DNA from: Owenia fusiformis
Lineage: Eukaryota; Annelida; Polychaeta; Sabellida; Oweniidae
NCBI GenBank assembly: GCA_903813345.2
Contig: CAIIXF020000010.1
Span: 3,527,169 to 3,591,168 of the forward strand
DNA: 64,000 nucleotides
Direction of reading: 5' to 3'
The translations under genes were made by a program, and so were the position numbers. This document shows, one piece after another, positions 1 through 12,588 of this stretch. The notes beneath the pieces were generated by a model. That model did not search any database, was not told the origin of the DNA, and worked only from the letters and a program-made list of their open reading frames with translations. Numbering within the stretch: position 1 is the first letter of the stretch; every line of letters starts with the position of its first letter.

Positions 1-1582
1 TTGCTTTAAATATGTTATGCACAAGTGACAACGGGAACGTACCAAAATGGTTACAAATCACTACCAGAAAACGAAAATATCTAAAAGTGCACCAGTCAAA
101 AGGAAAACAAATCCAAACTATCCCAAATTATAATCAATCGTGTGCAGAAACAGTATCTTATATCCCCACCTTCAAGTATCAGTATCACAAATCGAGACCA
201 TAGCACCATTTCATTCATACTGAAGTCATTACACATATTATGTTGGGAAATAACTTTAAAATTGATAGCACATACATTCAAATATTTGAAAATTAACATT
301 CTTTTCGAAAAATGAATCAAAATCTATTGATGATGCCTTATACGCTCCTTCTCCCACCATTCAAGATTATATATCACATTCCAAGACCATAACAAAAAGG
401 GACATCTCATGCATACTGAAGTCATTACAATACGCGTTGAAAAAACGTAAAATTGATCCTGTACTCGTTTCATAAACATCCTAGATATAGTATTCATACA
501 ATATAGAACAATGAGCCTCAAATGATGTGTGGGATAGACAAAATTCAATCTAGACAATATCACAATATCTTACACTGGTCATTAGGAGAAAACTATGGCT
601 GGTTTCGATCTCTATTTTTCAATCAATAATGCCACAGCCGGGAGCCACCTAGAAAAATGCCAAGTGAAAACTTAACACCCCCAAGCATATTAAGTGGCAA
701 ACATGAAACTATAGCTTGTGACTTGAACTTTCAGCAAAGCCTCGAAAGTATTTCTTTAGCTTTTACAATTCGGATTAGGGGGTCACTAAATTAGTTAATC
801 TGAAAACATAGGATCAAATCCTATGCTAAGGGCTGATGTGAAAAAGACACTCCACCCTGGTGGGAATCACTAAAATAGGGGGTCACTAAAATATTATGTT
901 GTGGCTTTAAATCTAAATATTTTGAGCATGCCCTTCTATTTCTAATAAAGCTGGGATAAACAGACCCCATGTTCAATTGAATATTGAAATCCAAATGTGG
1001 AAAATTAACAATCGACGTTGTCTCTTTAATCATATACTAGCAACTAATAATATACGCTATTGTTTAGTTTTATGTTAATTAGAAGGACAAGGTGCGCTCG
1101 TATTCGATTCTTTATGGTATTTTTCAACTCTACATGTAGCTCAATAGGGTATATCTCACTTACACAATCTTTGAATTTAGAGTTGTCTTTGTTTCACAGA
1201 TCATCTTCACATTTTAGCGTGTATAATGTAAATAACTTTGATTCATGAAATCTAGTTTTATCTTTCATCATCAGTTTTATGTTCATAAAAAATTAGAAAA
1301 ATAGAATCGATTCAATATTTAATCATGCCACTTATCATGTTTACCCTCCTATATCTGGTGATATGACAATGCAGTGATTAAATAATCCATCGATTTGAGA
1401 AAAAGGATATACTCCCTGAGGTTAATCCAAATATCCGAGGAGGAGGGGTACATGTCGTCACGAACTTGATTGTTGAATCAACAAAGATAAGAGAGGATTT
1501 CACCCTATAATGACAACGCCGCAAAGTGCCTCACTAATACCACGGAGCCTCAACGGATCGGTGATATTTCCTGGCAAGTAAA
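1..1582. other. 5' flank of gene A, part of a tandem duplication
   Basis: I see no gene here. Several stretches (about 270-330, 380-600 and 1040-1600) are near-identical to 11,555-12,590 upstream of gene B, at an offset of about 11.0-11.3 kb. The promoter side of the gene was therefore copied together with the coding exons. Within the flank, a motif around 195-250 is itself repeated around 385-440. No TATA box or other core promoter element can be named with confidence. Confidence 0.6.
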
Positions 1583-1603
1583 ATGATGTATTGGAGCATA
1601 ATG
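1583..1603 (+). CDS. Gene A exon 1 (start codon)
   Basis: Two adjacent ATG codons begin a 7-codon segment (MMYWSIM) that ends at a strong donor (ATG|gtaagt), phase 0. Joined to 2027-2081 it forms a hydrophobic signal peptide. Gene B has the same segment at 12568-12588. The start is inferred from this join; no transcript evidence is available. Confidence 0.5.
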
Positions 1604-4600
1604 GTAAGTGAAATACTGATTTTACTGAGATTACTTTGATTGTAGTGGTCCTAAAAAAACTAAAGATATATTAGATACGTAACCAAAATCCATTGAAGAA
1701 ATAATGCTAATGAATTGAATATTTTAATAGATATATAAGTACTAGTGCCAAAGGGAAGGGACAAAAAGTTGTAATGTAAAGCAAACTCTAAATGCATACT
1801 ATTCAAGAAAAGCAAACCCCATATAGCCCAAAACCATGATATAATGTCTAATACCCCCTTTCAACCACAAGGATAAACTAGGATTAAACTAGGAAAGTTC
1901 AATTAAAAAGATCCTTTGGCCATTTTTTATCTTATTTACTGTCTGTTTTAACTGACATGATATGATCAGTTAAACACAAGAAAATCAAAATCAAATTTGG
2001 TCATCCCTCGACTTCCTATTTTCCAGATTTCAATTGTATACTGCTTTTTGGACCTCGGAACCATTGTGGCATATGGACAAGGTAAGAAGCTTATGGCTGT
2101 AGATGTTCAACCCCTCAATATGTGACAATGTAAAACATAAATTGACAAGTTGCACAAGAATACTCGTAAATGGGTCTCTACCATATGTATGGTATATGTA
2201 GAATGAGTGAAACAAAAGAGTGATTTAGGTTCATCTCTAGATTTATATCAATATTCAACAAAATTTCAAATATACTCCTACATGTAGGTAACGTTGACCT
2301 CGATTCTTTTTTTCTGAAAATCCAATACTTTGTTGGAGGCGTAATTGAATAATGTCTACAACAATACCACCATTATTGAAATCAGACAAGCAGTTTTTAA
2401 TCGCCAGGAGGACCTTGCGACTTCGTAATATAAATAAACGTTGCAGACATGAAGGTTCACCCTCATATTAAACACCAGTTAAAGGACAACTGAAATAGCT
2501 TTTCTCAACTTGCAGCTACAAAAATGCGGTTTTCTCCATTGTAAGCCCAACGTAGAGTTCTTGTGATAGCCATTATAAAATAATTGTTAGATAACTGCTA
2601 ACGATCATAAGTAACGAAATATAACTAACTGATCAATCAAATTGGCCCCCACGTGATAAGTAACGTCATATACAAAATATAGCTTTGGTTTATTGGTACC
2701 TTAGTAATCACAACGTCACGGCAACCATAGGATTGTAGTGTAAACCAAAACAAAACATTTTGGCATTATGACGTTATGGGCCACGTGGGGACCAGTGAGA
2801 GATCACGTGGGGGCCAATAACCGTCACAACCAATTCGAATATTGCTTATTAAGCAGCTATAACGATCGTTAGAGTGAAATAGTTTTCGCACTACTGATGA
2901 GAAAACATGTCCAAATACATTTATCAAAAAATTATAGGGATTCCTTTAGGTTAAAAATACCATTTCATATCTGCTTTAAATATATAAATAAAATCCAATA
3001 ATCTGTTTTCTAATTTATGTATGTGGAATGATATCATAAATTGAAATTGGAACCTTTGTTTTCTTGTAAAGATAGAAGCTAAAACTGACATCAGGGGTGT
3101 CGTGAGTGACCAAAAGTAAAAAAAGAAAATTCCTGAACTTCCCTTCACGCTGCAGTCACAACTGCACTCAATATGCTTGCCTGAATCATTATCAATTCAT
3201 TTGATAGTAATACTTTGCATGGTAGTTAATTAAAACGATAAAGTATTATCGGTGATTAGTGGGCTAAACTTGTCTAAATTCACCTCTTTTGAAGGTGCCA
3301 AAGTTCAAATTTCCACAATTTGAAAATCAGCAGTGGATAATTTTTTAGTTGATCATGACACCTCTGGTGTCAACTTTAGGCTCCAACTCCGCAAGTAAAC
3401 TACGTGATAAGATTAGAGATAGGTTGATTATCGTAAATGTATACAGCACTGAATACTGCATATGACATGTATCCCTGGTCAATTTAACTTTTCAAGGAAT
3501 TTTCGACAACAATATTCAGATTTGGCTCAAGAATAACTTTGATTTATGGCCCGTCAAAACTGCCGTGGTGACATGACTTAAAAAACTACATAACTATGGT
3601 GTTGCTCAAAAGTGAATCATGGCTAAAATGGCAGAAGATAAAAAAATGGGCCAAAATTGAATTTCGCAAGACAAAAATTGTGACTATTTTGAAAATAGGC
3701 AAGCTTTTGAAAAGTTTTCTGTATTGATGTTGAACAAAAGTAACTTAAAACAGGAATCCTATCGACAGAGGTTTTAAGGCAAATGGTCCAAAAGTGGATT
3801 TCGCGAGACATATTGACAAATCAATGTTAACCAAAATGGCTGAAAATAAGAAAATGGATATAACTTTTTGCCGTTTTTTTGTAACAAAGTATTTCATACA
3901 ACTATTTCTTACAATGACATGGATTTTTACAATGCAAGACACCTGAAATTATTTGTAAAGCTAGGAAATGGGCCAAAGGTGAATTTTGAAAATGGCGACC
4001 ATTTTGAAAATAGGCGAGCCTTTGAACCAGGAGTGATAGAGGAGTTTTCTATACTGATGTTGGACAAAATAACTTAGAATGGGAATCCTATTGACAGAGG
4101 TGTTAAATCAAATGGTCCAAAAGTGGATTTCGCGAGATAGGTGGACAAATCAATGTTAACTAAAATGGCTGAAAATAAAGATAACGGATTTTTTACCGAT
4201 TTTTTTGTAACAAAATTATTCCATATAACTACTCAGTAACATGGCTTTTTACAATGCAGGACACCTGAAATTATTTGTAAAGCTAGGAATGGGCCAAAGT
4301 GAATTTCGTGAGACGAAAATGGCGACCATTTTGAAAATAGGCGAGCCTTTGAACCAGGAGTCATAAGGGAGTTTTCTGTATTGATGTTGAACAAATATAA
4401 CTTAAAGTGTCTCACATATTCGATCAAAATTTGCCATGCAAACATGTTAGTCTACTTTACTGGCCCCCCTTGCTATAACAAGGAACAGAAAACACATTAA
4501 AACGTAAACATAAACCAATTAGTCACTTCACTATGAAAGTGAGGGGTGTTAGTGTATTAGCAGTGGTCATTTACTGTGTCAACTTAGTAACCCTTGCATA

Positions 4601-7600
4601 TCGTGCTCACTCAAGTATTGAATATTTTTTATGATCTAAATGATTGTGGTTTATCAAAAAAGTGATATATTTTAGTTAGAAATACATTAATAAATATATT
4701 CATTCAAATAGCACTAGAATGCGGGAAGAAAGAGCAATGATGACAAAATGCAGACAGAATTTTCCGTAAGGGTTTCAAACATTTCTGGACACAATCATAA
4801 ATGTACTTCATGTGTACTGTTATTTTTAGTGCTGTATTTATAGATATAATTTCACGTATTAAAATCATATTTTCCAGCAATGACTTCAAATTCGGAACCA
4901 CACCCATATCACATTTTCTTCAATAACTCCAAACATGTGTAAACATTGACCATGTGCATATAAATTCAGATTTCACGAGCTCTTTCCTATTCGAGTACCT
5001 CATACACCCCTGCATGGATTTGAGTTGGATTCGCCTTTACATTCGCCGGTACACATCGCAAACGCTGATTGGATAAAGATTGCGAGAATCTTTAAAACGG
5101 GAATCCTATCGACACAGGTTTTAAAGCAAATGGTCAAAAAAAGAATTTCGCGGAACAAAAATGGCGACCATTTTGAAAATAGGAGAGCTTTTGAACCAAG
5201 AGTCTTAGGTTTTTTTCTATATTGATGTTGAGCAAAACCAACTTAAAACGGGAATCTTGTTGACAGAGGTTTTAAAACTGGCCATATTCATACCAGGGGG
5301 TGTTATAAGTACAGTCGGTTTAAATCGAGAAAACAAAAAACTCGAATCCAGGAAGTTCATCCATTTTGTTACAGCGTCATTCCATCAAAGTATCTATTTG
5401 TGGAACAGTGATACATATTACAAGACCATGCATCGATTCTATTCCAGTAATCTGTCCAATTCAGAAGATCCCTGCAAGAACACAACGTTCGCCATGGCCA
5501 AACGGCAGTGGATGGGAATTTGCTTACAAGTTGCAAAATTACAACGTGGAAAGAGATTACCTATATTCCGTTGTTTCTTTTGGCGAAGTGACCGAATCTG
5601 TTAAGGTACTAATATCATTTAAGGATTTAAGCCCTGGACTCAGTGCATTGTTCGCTAAATCATACCCTAAAGGTGTTGTTTCCAAATCTTTATTGAATGC
5701 AAAGTTTAGGAAAAACACTTTAGTGGAATGATCGCAGGTACAATGCATGGAGTCTTGGGCTTAAATTCTTTCACACATTGCAAAATATTTTCTGCAAAAT
5801 CACCCAAAATATACAAAATCACTAAAAGAACATATTTCCACTGACACTTTTTGCAAGGGTCAAGTATTGGGAAAGCATTAATTAAACTCCTCACCTTGAC
5901 AACCATACAAAACAAATGAGTTTTTGATTATTTCATGCACTGCTGCTGTCATGTGTAATACTGTGTTTGGACTGGCTGGAATCGGACATACTTTGCCTAG
6001 CGATATGTGGATGTATTTTCAAATATACAGTTTAGGTCACGTTTGATCGGGCATATCGTAATCCACAGATACAAAAGATTGTAAGCCACGTTTAATCTGG
6101 AGTGTCTTAGTTTTGAAACAGAACATTTTAGTTCACGTTTCACCTGAGTATTATAGTTCACATATCAATCAAATTACGGGTCACGTTGGAAGGTACATTG
6201 AAGGTACCATTCGATCTGGCAATCTGGCATATGATATAGACCACGTGCATAAAATCATTTGTACATTAGGTTTAATCAGACATATCATGAAAATATCTTT
6301 CAAGTATATCTTGAACTGTGATCAAACGTGATGTGCAATCAAATATGACGAATAGTATACTGACTAAGGGGACTATAATTCACCAAATCAAATGTGTTCT
6401 ACAATGTACTGAACAGATGGACTATGAAATGGCAGATGAAACTGGACCTACGATGTATTTTAAGATTTATGGACTATGATGACCATGACATGTAAAACGT
6501 TCTACTATGAACTATACCTGTGGATTTTAAAACTCATTACTTTATTTTAGTGGATTAGTGAGGTAGAAGTTACCAGATGCAATGAGGGCAGAGACTATGT
6601 TGTAAAGTACAAATTCTATCCAGAATACTACAAGGCTGGAACTGATCTAGACATTGAGGTTCATCCTATTACTCTACTCGAGAGCACTGCTAACAACTTG
6701 AACATCACACAAACATTTTTATGTTCTCCTTATCAAAGCTCTCTAGATCTCGAAGTTTGTGACGCTGTCAGTAAGTCATAATTTGTATTGACACAATGAC
6801 TTGGAATATAATATCATTATTATAAGCATACACTATTACTGCAGATAACAATTAAATATATTGATCTCTATCAATATTTCGGGCCCTCTAAGAGATTTTA
6901 CAATTGTGTATTCCCTTAGGAAAAAACAACCATTTTTTCCGAATTTCAACCGTTAAAAACCATTGCGTAACTATTAAAAATCATTGCGTAACCATTGGTA
7001 CAACCATTTGAAATGGTTTCCAACCATTACATTTCAACCATTAAAATTTGGTTGAAAATTTTGGTTGCATATCATTGAAATTATGGAATCATTTGCAACC
7101 ATTACAAACCATTGATAGTTTAAGTTGCATTTTACCAAATGGTTGCAACTATTTTCAACCATATTATGGAAAGTATTTAGTTTAAGAATGAGAATGAGTT
7201 AAAAACATGAAGAACATACAAATGAATTGAATGCATGATTATGTTTCAAAATACAGCAGTTCATGTTTAATGGCATATTATTTCTAATTAATTGAAGAGA
7301 ATAAGGTTTATTCATTTTAGGCACTAGGAATGACTTCAAGTCATTTTCATGGGCATATTATTTCTATAAAGAATAAGGTTTATTCATTTTTGGTACTGAA
7401 TATTGCTTCAAGGTCATGTTCATAGAGATATTATTTCTATTTTATTGAAGAGAATCTAGTGTATTCATTTTTGGCCCTGGTCATTCTTGTAATTTATTTG
7501 GAAACTCTTTCTTGATTCATTCATTTTTACTGAACAATACAGCAAAACTATCTGTGGAATTTTTCTATTTTTCTCCTGTCTCAACAAAAAATGTTCCTGA

Positions 7601-10600
7601 CTAAAAATACACAGATATTATGAAACATCAAAGATTGTATTTCCTGCCTATTGTTTATGATTTGGATTAAGCTAGTGCCGAAATAACTGCCTCTTCAATA
7701 TCAAAGAAGTCTCATGACAACAATTAAGTAGATTAAACTGAAAATGTTTTCAATACATGATTTTGAAACATCAACATCCTTGTATTTATGCTTTGGATTA
7801 AGCAAGAGCCGGATTGACTGTCTTTTCTTCAATATCATTTACAAATCGAAAAATGTTAATTACTATTGGATTAAATTCAAGATCAGCAACCAACTTTATC
7901 AATATCAGTGTTTGAGTTACAGAAGAGATACCTTCAGGTTCAGTAATCAGATCATCTTGCTTCATCGAGCTTCGGACCTATCTTCAGATAGAATGTAGTG
8001 ATTGAGCGTGGGAACATGTACCTATCATTAGATGTACAATTGAGTCAACTTTAATCATAATGAATGAAAGGGAAATATCTTTGACACTTGAATAGATGAT
8101 ATTTCCTTTTACTAGACATGGTTTTATGCCTATGAGCATGAACTTGAAGTCATATTCAGTGCCAATTGCATTTCCATTATTCTCTTCAATAAAATCATGA
8201 ACTTGAAGTCATGAGTACACCTTCTTCCCTTCAATTAATTAGAAATAATATGCATATGAGCATGAACTTGAAGTCCTAACCAGGGCCAAAAATGAATACA
8301 CCTCATCACCTCTACAATCCAATGAAAATAATCAAATATAAATAATTTGGGTATGGATATCTATGGTATAGAATATGGATATGTCTCAAAATTGTATTAT
8401 GAACTTCTGAATTAAGTATTGGTTTAAAAATCTTAATGTGAATCTCATCTTATTTACTATGATTGTGTCATTATTATGGGAGGGGGAATTCAAAAATAAA
8501 TTATTCAGACAAAAATAATTCTTAAGAAGACATAATTTGTAATGATTTTATTATACTATCAAAACAAAACTTTATCTAATTGGCTGTTCAAGGGTTATAA
8601 TTAGCATTTCAATGGTTATAATTAGCTTTTCAATGGTTATAATTAGCATTTCAACCGTTGCCGCTCTGTCTGTGTAACTGTTGCTGCTCGGTCTTGGTAC
8701 CTTATCTGAATTCAATAATGTAAAATCTTAACTTGTATTTTTACAATTTTCTAAATGAAAATAAGCCTGCAAAATTAAACAAAATTGAATTGAAACAAAA
8801 AAGAATATGTATTTTCTTATAAGATTCCATCATTATTCATTCTCCTTAAGCTTATATGGTATATACAAATAAGTGAATGTTTTTTTGTTGTTCTGGAAGT
8901 GACACCAGACTTATTATTGGGAAAAAGATCCGAGACACACAAAGTCCAAAAATAAATTCTTTAATGAGAGAATAGTGCGATAGACTGCAGACTTCAGACA
9001 TACATGTATACTAACTTATAAACATACTAATAATATCATAATAACAGATTAGACTTCCTAATAATTATGTACATACATGTAGTTAGAATTGTTTCATACA
9101 TGATTTGTCTAAAGATGCTAGCAAAATGGGAAATAAAGAGACATAATCAAGTATATTTGACTTGAAGCTAGATATAATGTTTAGAGATCGGATTTGAAAT
9201 GCTCCTTAAAGGCAGAATCTGATCTATAGGGGGTGACAAAATTACAAGCAACATGCATAATTTACCTACCAATTCATTCCTTACAATATCAAATACAATA
9301 TCTCCCAAAAGATTCACAATATGTTATAAATTGATTCAAAGTGCAAAAATGAGTGAAAAATGTTTAAATTCAGTTTTCACCATATCACTTCTCAAGTGAT
9401 TTTGGCCATTTCTTGGGCCATATTTATCAAATGTGAATTCCCTTGTAAATTTTTCAAAAGTGCAAAAGCTGGCTACGCGTCTACCCATGAGTGTTGATTT
9501 CGAGGATTAATGGTTGCAATAGTTGCAGTTCCCCATCAATCGTTGCAATCAATTGTAACTGTTTTTTCAATGGGTAATGGTTGTAATGGTTTTGCAATGG
9601 TTTCTCAAAAATGGTTGCGTAACCATTGCAACTTTATGTAAAAAGGGTTGAAAAGATTGGGTGAAGTAATGGTTACGCAATGGTATTTAAAGGTTGAAAT
9701 AATGATTTTTCCTTTGATCTTCAAGGTTGAAATGATGGCTACATGATATGCAATGAAACCATTGAATTTCGGAAAAAATGGTTGTTTTTTTATAAGGGTG
9801 GTTTATTTACTATTACTTATTTCTCAATATTTTTCATTTGCTTCCGTGATTTTTTATTAAATGCATTTCCCCTTGGAATATTTCTAATCAGTGAGTCCCC
9901 GATAAGTTTCACATAACATTTTCGCAACCGAGCCTCTGGGTTGGTTGAACTTAGAATTTAGAATTGTAATAGACAAACTGATGTTTTTCTTAATGCTAAT
10001 GAAATTGCCGATCAAAAATATTTACTAACAAATCCTCATATTTCGGGCCACTGAATTATTAGAGCATAATGGTAACATTGGAGTTGTTTCACCTATTCCT
10101 ACGATTTGGAATACTCCGATAAGGTTCAACTTATTGAACACGTCAAAAACATGTTTAAAACACTGGAAATTGTAATGTACTCAGATGAAAATAATGTGGT
10201 AAAAAGGATACAATACAATAACTAATAACTGATACTTGCTCATAACTTCAATACTCTTATTTCAGACATTTTTCTGGCTTCTCAAATGTCACATGGCAAT
10301 ATTACCACCACACTGTCTATCACAGACACCGTACCTGCCTCTACAGTCACCACCACAATCGGAATAATAACAAGTCATGATTACAATATTACAGATTTTT
10401 CTCAAATATCCGCAATTTCAAATCAGAATGTATCTTTGGCCGCGACAACGGAGGGAGCTTCGAGCGAAATACAAATCACAGTCATTGATACAATTATTTC
10501 AGAAACAGTATTGAATAATTCATCGCACGACACGACATTCAGTGATCCTGCGACCCGAGCTCCTGACACAACTTCGAGTGATCCTACATCTTCTGAAACA

Positions 10601-11237
10601 ACATCCAGTGGTCCGATATCTCTTGAAACAACTTCCAGTGATCCGGCATCTCTTGGAACATCTTCAACTGAACCACCGACTCCAGAATATTTTTTCAATG
10701 ATTCGATCCCAACAGACACAGCAATCAATTTAACCTCGAAATTCCCCGAAAATGCCATCATATTTTTTAACAATGCCGATGTGAAGCTAGAAGGAACAGC
10801 TAGTATTAAAGCTGAATCATTTGATAGACTCCCAGATGAGGCACCTGGAGCTACAGCGATGGGATCTACAGTTGGGGACAAAAATAAATTACAGGTCGAT
10901 TTTCGATCACCATTTCCTAATTATGGTGGTCTGAAAGCCCATAATTAAAATATTGTCTGGATATATATCCCTTAAAGTTTGTATATTTTACATTTTGTAT
11001 AATCTCATCCACTGATGTATGGCCTCTTGTAAATTCTCTTATTTTTAACATGGGAAATCCTCACTTCAGCAAATCCACCTGTCATTTAGTTATGTCCCCA
11101 ACTGTATCTGGATGATCATTCTGGTGGGATTTGTGATGTTGATCGTTTTAGCAGATATGAGAAACCTCATTAGAGATATTAGGAAACGAGGCCTCGCAAA
11201 TTGCAAGTCTTTTTTACTATGTTCAAAATATGTATAG
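1583..11237 (+). CDS. Gene A: mucin-stalked surface protein, membrane anchor separated by a MITE
   Basis: Unrecognised family, inferred from agreement between paralogues A, B and C. Exons are 1583-1603, 2027-2081, 5448-5605, 6551-6770 and 10266-10948, all with GT/AG borders and compatible phases (0, 1, 0, 1). The product of about 378 residues has a signal peptide (about 25 residues), a four-cysteine ectodomain (about 125 residues) and a Ser/Thr-rich stalk with several N-glycosylation sites (NIT, NVS, NNS, NLT). In B the reading frame runs on into a transmembrane helix. In A a 236-bp insertion at 10869 adds a short foreign tail and a stop at 10946-10948. The helix and basic tail still exist at 11107-11237 but are out of reach unless the insertion is spliced out. 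A therefore encodes a secreted protein or is a young pseudogene. Confidence 0.6.
2027..2081 (+). CDS. Gene A signal-peptide exon
   Basis: This 55-bp exon lies between a ttttccag acceptor and a gtaaga donor and ends in phase 1. It encodes a hydrophobic run ending in AYGQ, followed by G or V across the junction, as expected for a signal peptide and cleavage region. It is conserved at 12861-12915 (B) and 33495-33543 (C). Confidence 0.6.
2483..2965. mobile_element. A-specific palindromic MITE-like insertion
   Basis: The flanks (to about 2480 and from about 2967) align with contiguous sequence in the same intron of gene B near 16,795-16,825. The roughly 480-bp block is therefore an insertion in A, or a loss in B. 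It has inverted halves sharing the GGCCCCCACGTGAT motif and contains several CACGTG palindromes. It has no ORF. Exact ends and target duplication are not resolved. Confidence 0.5.
3601..4400. repeat. Tandem array, about 320-bp unit, three copies
   Basis: The marker ATTTTGAAAATAGG occurs at about 3684, 4003 and 4328, giving a period of about 320 bp. The surrounding sequence is shared too (ATGGCTGAAAATAA, GGAATCCTATYGACAGAGG). Units are diverged by point changes and small indels. Short ORFs in it are by-products of the repeat. It lies between exon 2 and exon 3 of gene A. Confidence 0.75.
5098..5262. repeat. Detached partial unit of the 320-bp repeat
   Basis: This stretch matches the 3601-4400 array: GGAATCCTATCGACA, ATGGCGACCATTTTG, TATTGATGTTG and a second GGGAATC start. 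It is separated from the array by about 700 bp without the repeat, which suggests a broken array or a dispersed element with tandem copies. Confidence 0.65.
5448..5605 (+). CDS. Gene A ectodomain exon 1
   Basis: This 158-bp exon encodes about 52 residues beginning ICPIQKIP and ending VVSFGEVTESVK. It enters in phase 1 and leaves in phase 0. It aligns closely with 20645-20802 (B) and more distantly with 40793-40947 (C). Conserved features are the single Cys, the DYxY(S/A) block and VSF...TESV. It carries the first of the four conserved ectodomain cysteines. Confidence 0.75.
6551..6770 (+). CDS. Gene A ectodomain exon 2
   Basis: This 220-bp exon encodes about 73 residues with three cysteines (in RCNEG, FLC and EVC). 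It has alternating hydrophobic strands that look like a beta-sandwich half, plus an NIT glycosylation site. Acceptor ttttag and donor gtaagt are clear, with phase 0 in and phase 1 out. Its equivalents are 21415-21634 in B and 41532-41745 in C. Confidence 0.75.
6913..9798. mobile_element. Non-autonomous 2.9-kb DNA transposon with AACCATT-rich ends
   Basis: Both ends carry inverted termini sharing AAAACAACCATTTTTTCCG. The left begins CCCTTAGG and the right complement begins CCCTTATA. Next to each end are many copies of AACCATT(GCG) or its complement. The interior has three roughly 80-bp direct repeats (about 7262-7480) mirrored as inverted copies at about 8110-8310, so the element can fold back. 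No transposase ORF is present. The corresponding intron of gene B (near 21,780) lacks it, which confirms insertion. The target duplication is not clear. Confidence 0.8.
10266..10948 (+). CDS. Gene A stalk exon, truncated by MITE
   Basis: This terminal exon follows a ttatttcag acceptor. It encodes IFLASQMSHG, then a Thr/Ser-rich stalk with SSDP/SSETT repeats, then the juxtamembrane block conserved in B (NNADVKLE...KAESFD...PDEAPGAT). Frame is lost into the MITE at 10869, and the last 26 or so codons up to the stop are transposon sequence. Relative to B it lacks a 17-residue segment early in the stalk and one repeat unit. Confidence 0.7.
10869..11104. mobile_element. 236-bp MITE with TA target duplication inside gene A
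   Basis: It begins CAGTTGGGGACA and ends TGTCCCCAACTG, with the inverted similarity running about 23 bp. It is flanked by TA on both sides (10867-10868 and 11105-11106). Genes B (22,911-22,924) and B' carry the uninterrupted site with a single TA. This is the signature of a Tc1/mariner-type non-autonomous element. It has no coding capacity of its own apart from the accidental tail it adds to gene A. Confidence 0.93.
11107..11237 (+). pseudogene. Stranded transmembrane and tail coding segment of gene A
   Basis: The reading frame downstream of the MITE encodes a helix (WMIILVGFVMLIVLAD) and a basic tail with two cysteines, ending at TAG 11235-11237. It is homologous to 22,917-23,035 of gene B and still open, so the insertion is recent. 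It has no known way to be expressed unless the MITE is removed from the mRNA. Confidence 0.7.
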
Positions 11238-11387
11238 ATGGCAACAGAGTACATTTCATATGAAATATATACATAAAATGCTGTAAATTACTCGAACTAA
11301 AATTATCGTGGGTCATTGTGTTTCATTTTCATGCAAAAAGAGTGTTACAGACTTTGTTTGTAGTAGTATATCTAGGACCCTAAAATC

Positions 11388-11465
11388 AATAAAAAATGTA
11401 TAACATCTTCTTTTCTTTAAATATCAGTGCTTAAAATTATTGATTACATTTTGAAATTAAATAAA
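11388..11465 (+). promoter_or_regulatory. Candidate polyadenylation signals of gene A
   Basis: AATAAA hexamers occur at 11388-11393 and 11460-11465, 150-230 bp after the ancestral stop codon and before the B-type 5' flank begins at about 11,550. Confidence 0.4.
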
Positions 11466-12567
11466 GTTTTCCCATGTTTTTTTGTTTATTCTGCCTGTTC
11501 TTCAAAACAAATTCTACAAATCCTAAAAAATATTTCGCTAAAATGGCGGTAATTCAAATATTTGAAAATTAATATTCTTTTCGAAAAATTAATCAAAATC
11601 TATTGATAATGAAAAGTAAAAAGTATCTAACTTCTGATATGTATGCGCCCAATGGGAAGTGCCAACATAGCACTGCAAGAAAAAGTAAGGAAAACAGACT
11701 CCAACAATATTTGTCTAATACTCTCCTCCTCCCACCATTCAAGTACCAATATCAAAATCCAAGACCATAACACCAAGGGACATTTCATGCACACTGAAGT
11801 CATCGCAATACACGTTGAAGAACAAATTTAAAATTGATAACCTGTACTCTTACTCATGACATAAAAACTAGTTTTAGATCCTTGTATTCATACACTATAG
11901 AACAATAAGCGTCAAATGATGTGGGACAGACAAAATCCAATCTTGAAGTTCATAAGCATACATAAGGGTCAACAACTGCAAAGACACCATAATCCATAAG
12001 GCAATGTCTTACAATGGTCATTAGGTGAAAACTATGGCTGGTTTCGATCCCTATTTTTTAACCAATAATGCCATGGCCATATAACACTATATGGTATTGT
12101 TTAGTTTTATATTAATTAGAAGGTCAAGGCGCGCTCTTGTTTGATTAATATATCTATTTCTTTTTCAACCCTAGCTCGATAAGGTATCGAGTTTTGAATT
12201 TAGGGTTGTCTTAGTTTAACAGGCCATCTTCATATTTCATCTGTTTTATTTAAATAACCTTGATCTATGAAATCTAGTTTTATCTTTCTTCACACTTTGT
12301 AAAAAAATCGAAATCATGTCACTTATCCTGTTTACCGAGTTATAACTGGAGATCCGACAACGCGGTGATTAGATAATCCATGATTTGAGAAAGGGATATG
12401 CTTCCTGAGGTTCATCCCAAAATCTGACATGGAGAGGTGCATGTCGTCATTGAAGAACTTGATTTTTGAATCAACAGAGATAAGAGAGGACTCATTCTAT
12501 GTTGATAACACCGCATAGTGCTTCACTGATACCACAGAACGTCAACGGATATTTCCTGGCAAGTAGA

Positions 12568-12588
12568 ATGATGTATTGAAGCATAATG
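12568..12588 (+). CDS. Gene B exon 1 with in-frame stop and rescue ATG
   Basis: It aligns with 1583-1603 of gene A, but the fourth codon is TGA where A has TGG. The last codon of the exon (12586-12588) is ATG, directly before gtaagt, and joins in frame to the signal-peptide exon. A signal peptide starting MILIV is still possible. Confidence 0.5.

Noticed and set aside
3601-4445. Short ORFs repeated on both strands, as if a small gene family
   Set aside because: They arise from the 320-bp tandem repeat and end at different places in each unit.
3601-5262. CRISPR-like spaced repeats
   Set aside because: The units are long, contiguous and eukaryotic in context, with no short repeat/spacer pattern.
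10423-10881. 152-codon open frame on the - strand
   Set aside because: It is antisense to the stalk exon of gene A; the low-stop reverse frame is a by-product of Thr/Ser codon repeats. The same applies to 22,441-23,016, 24,025-24,330, 42,695-42,955 and 43,797-44,336.
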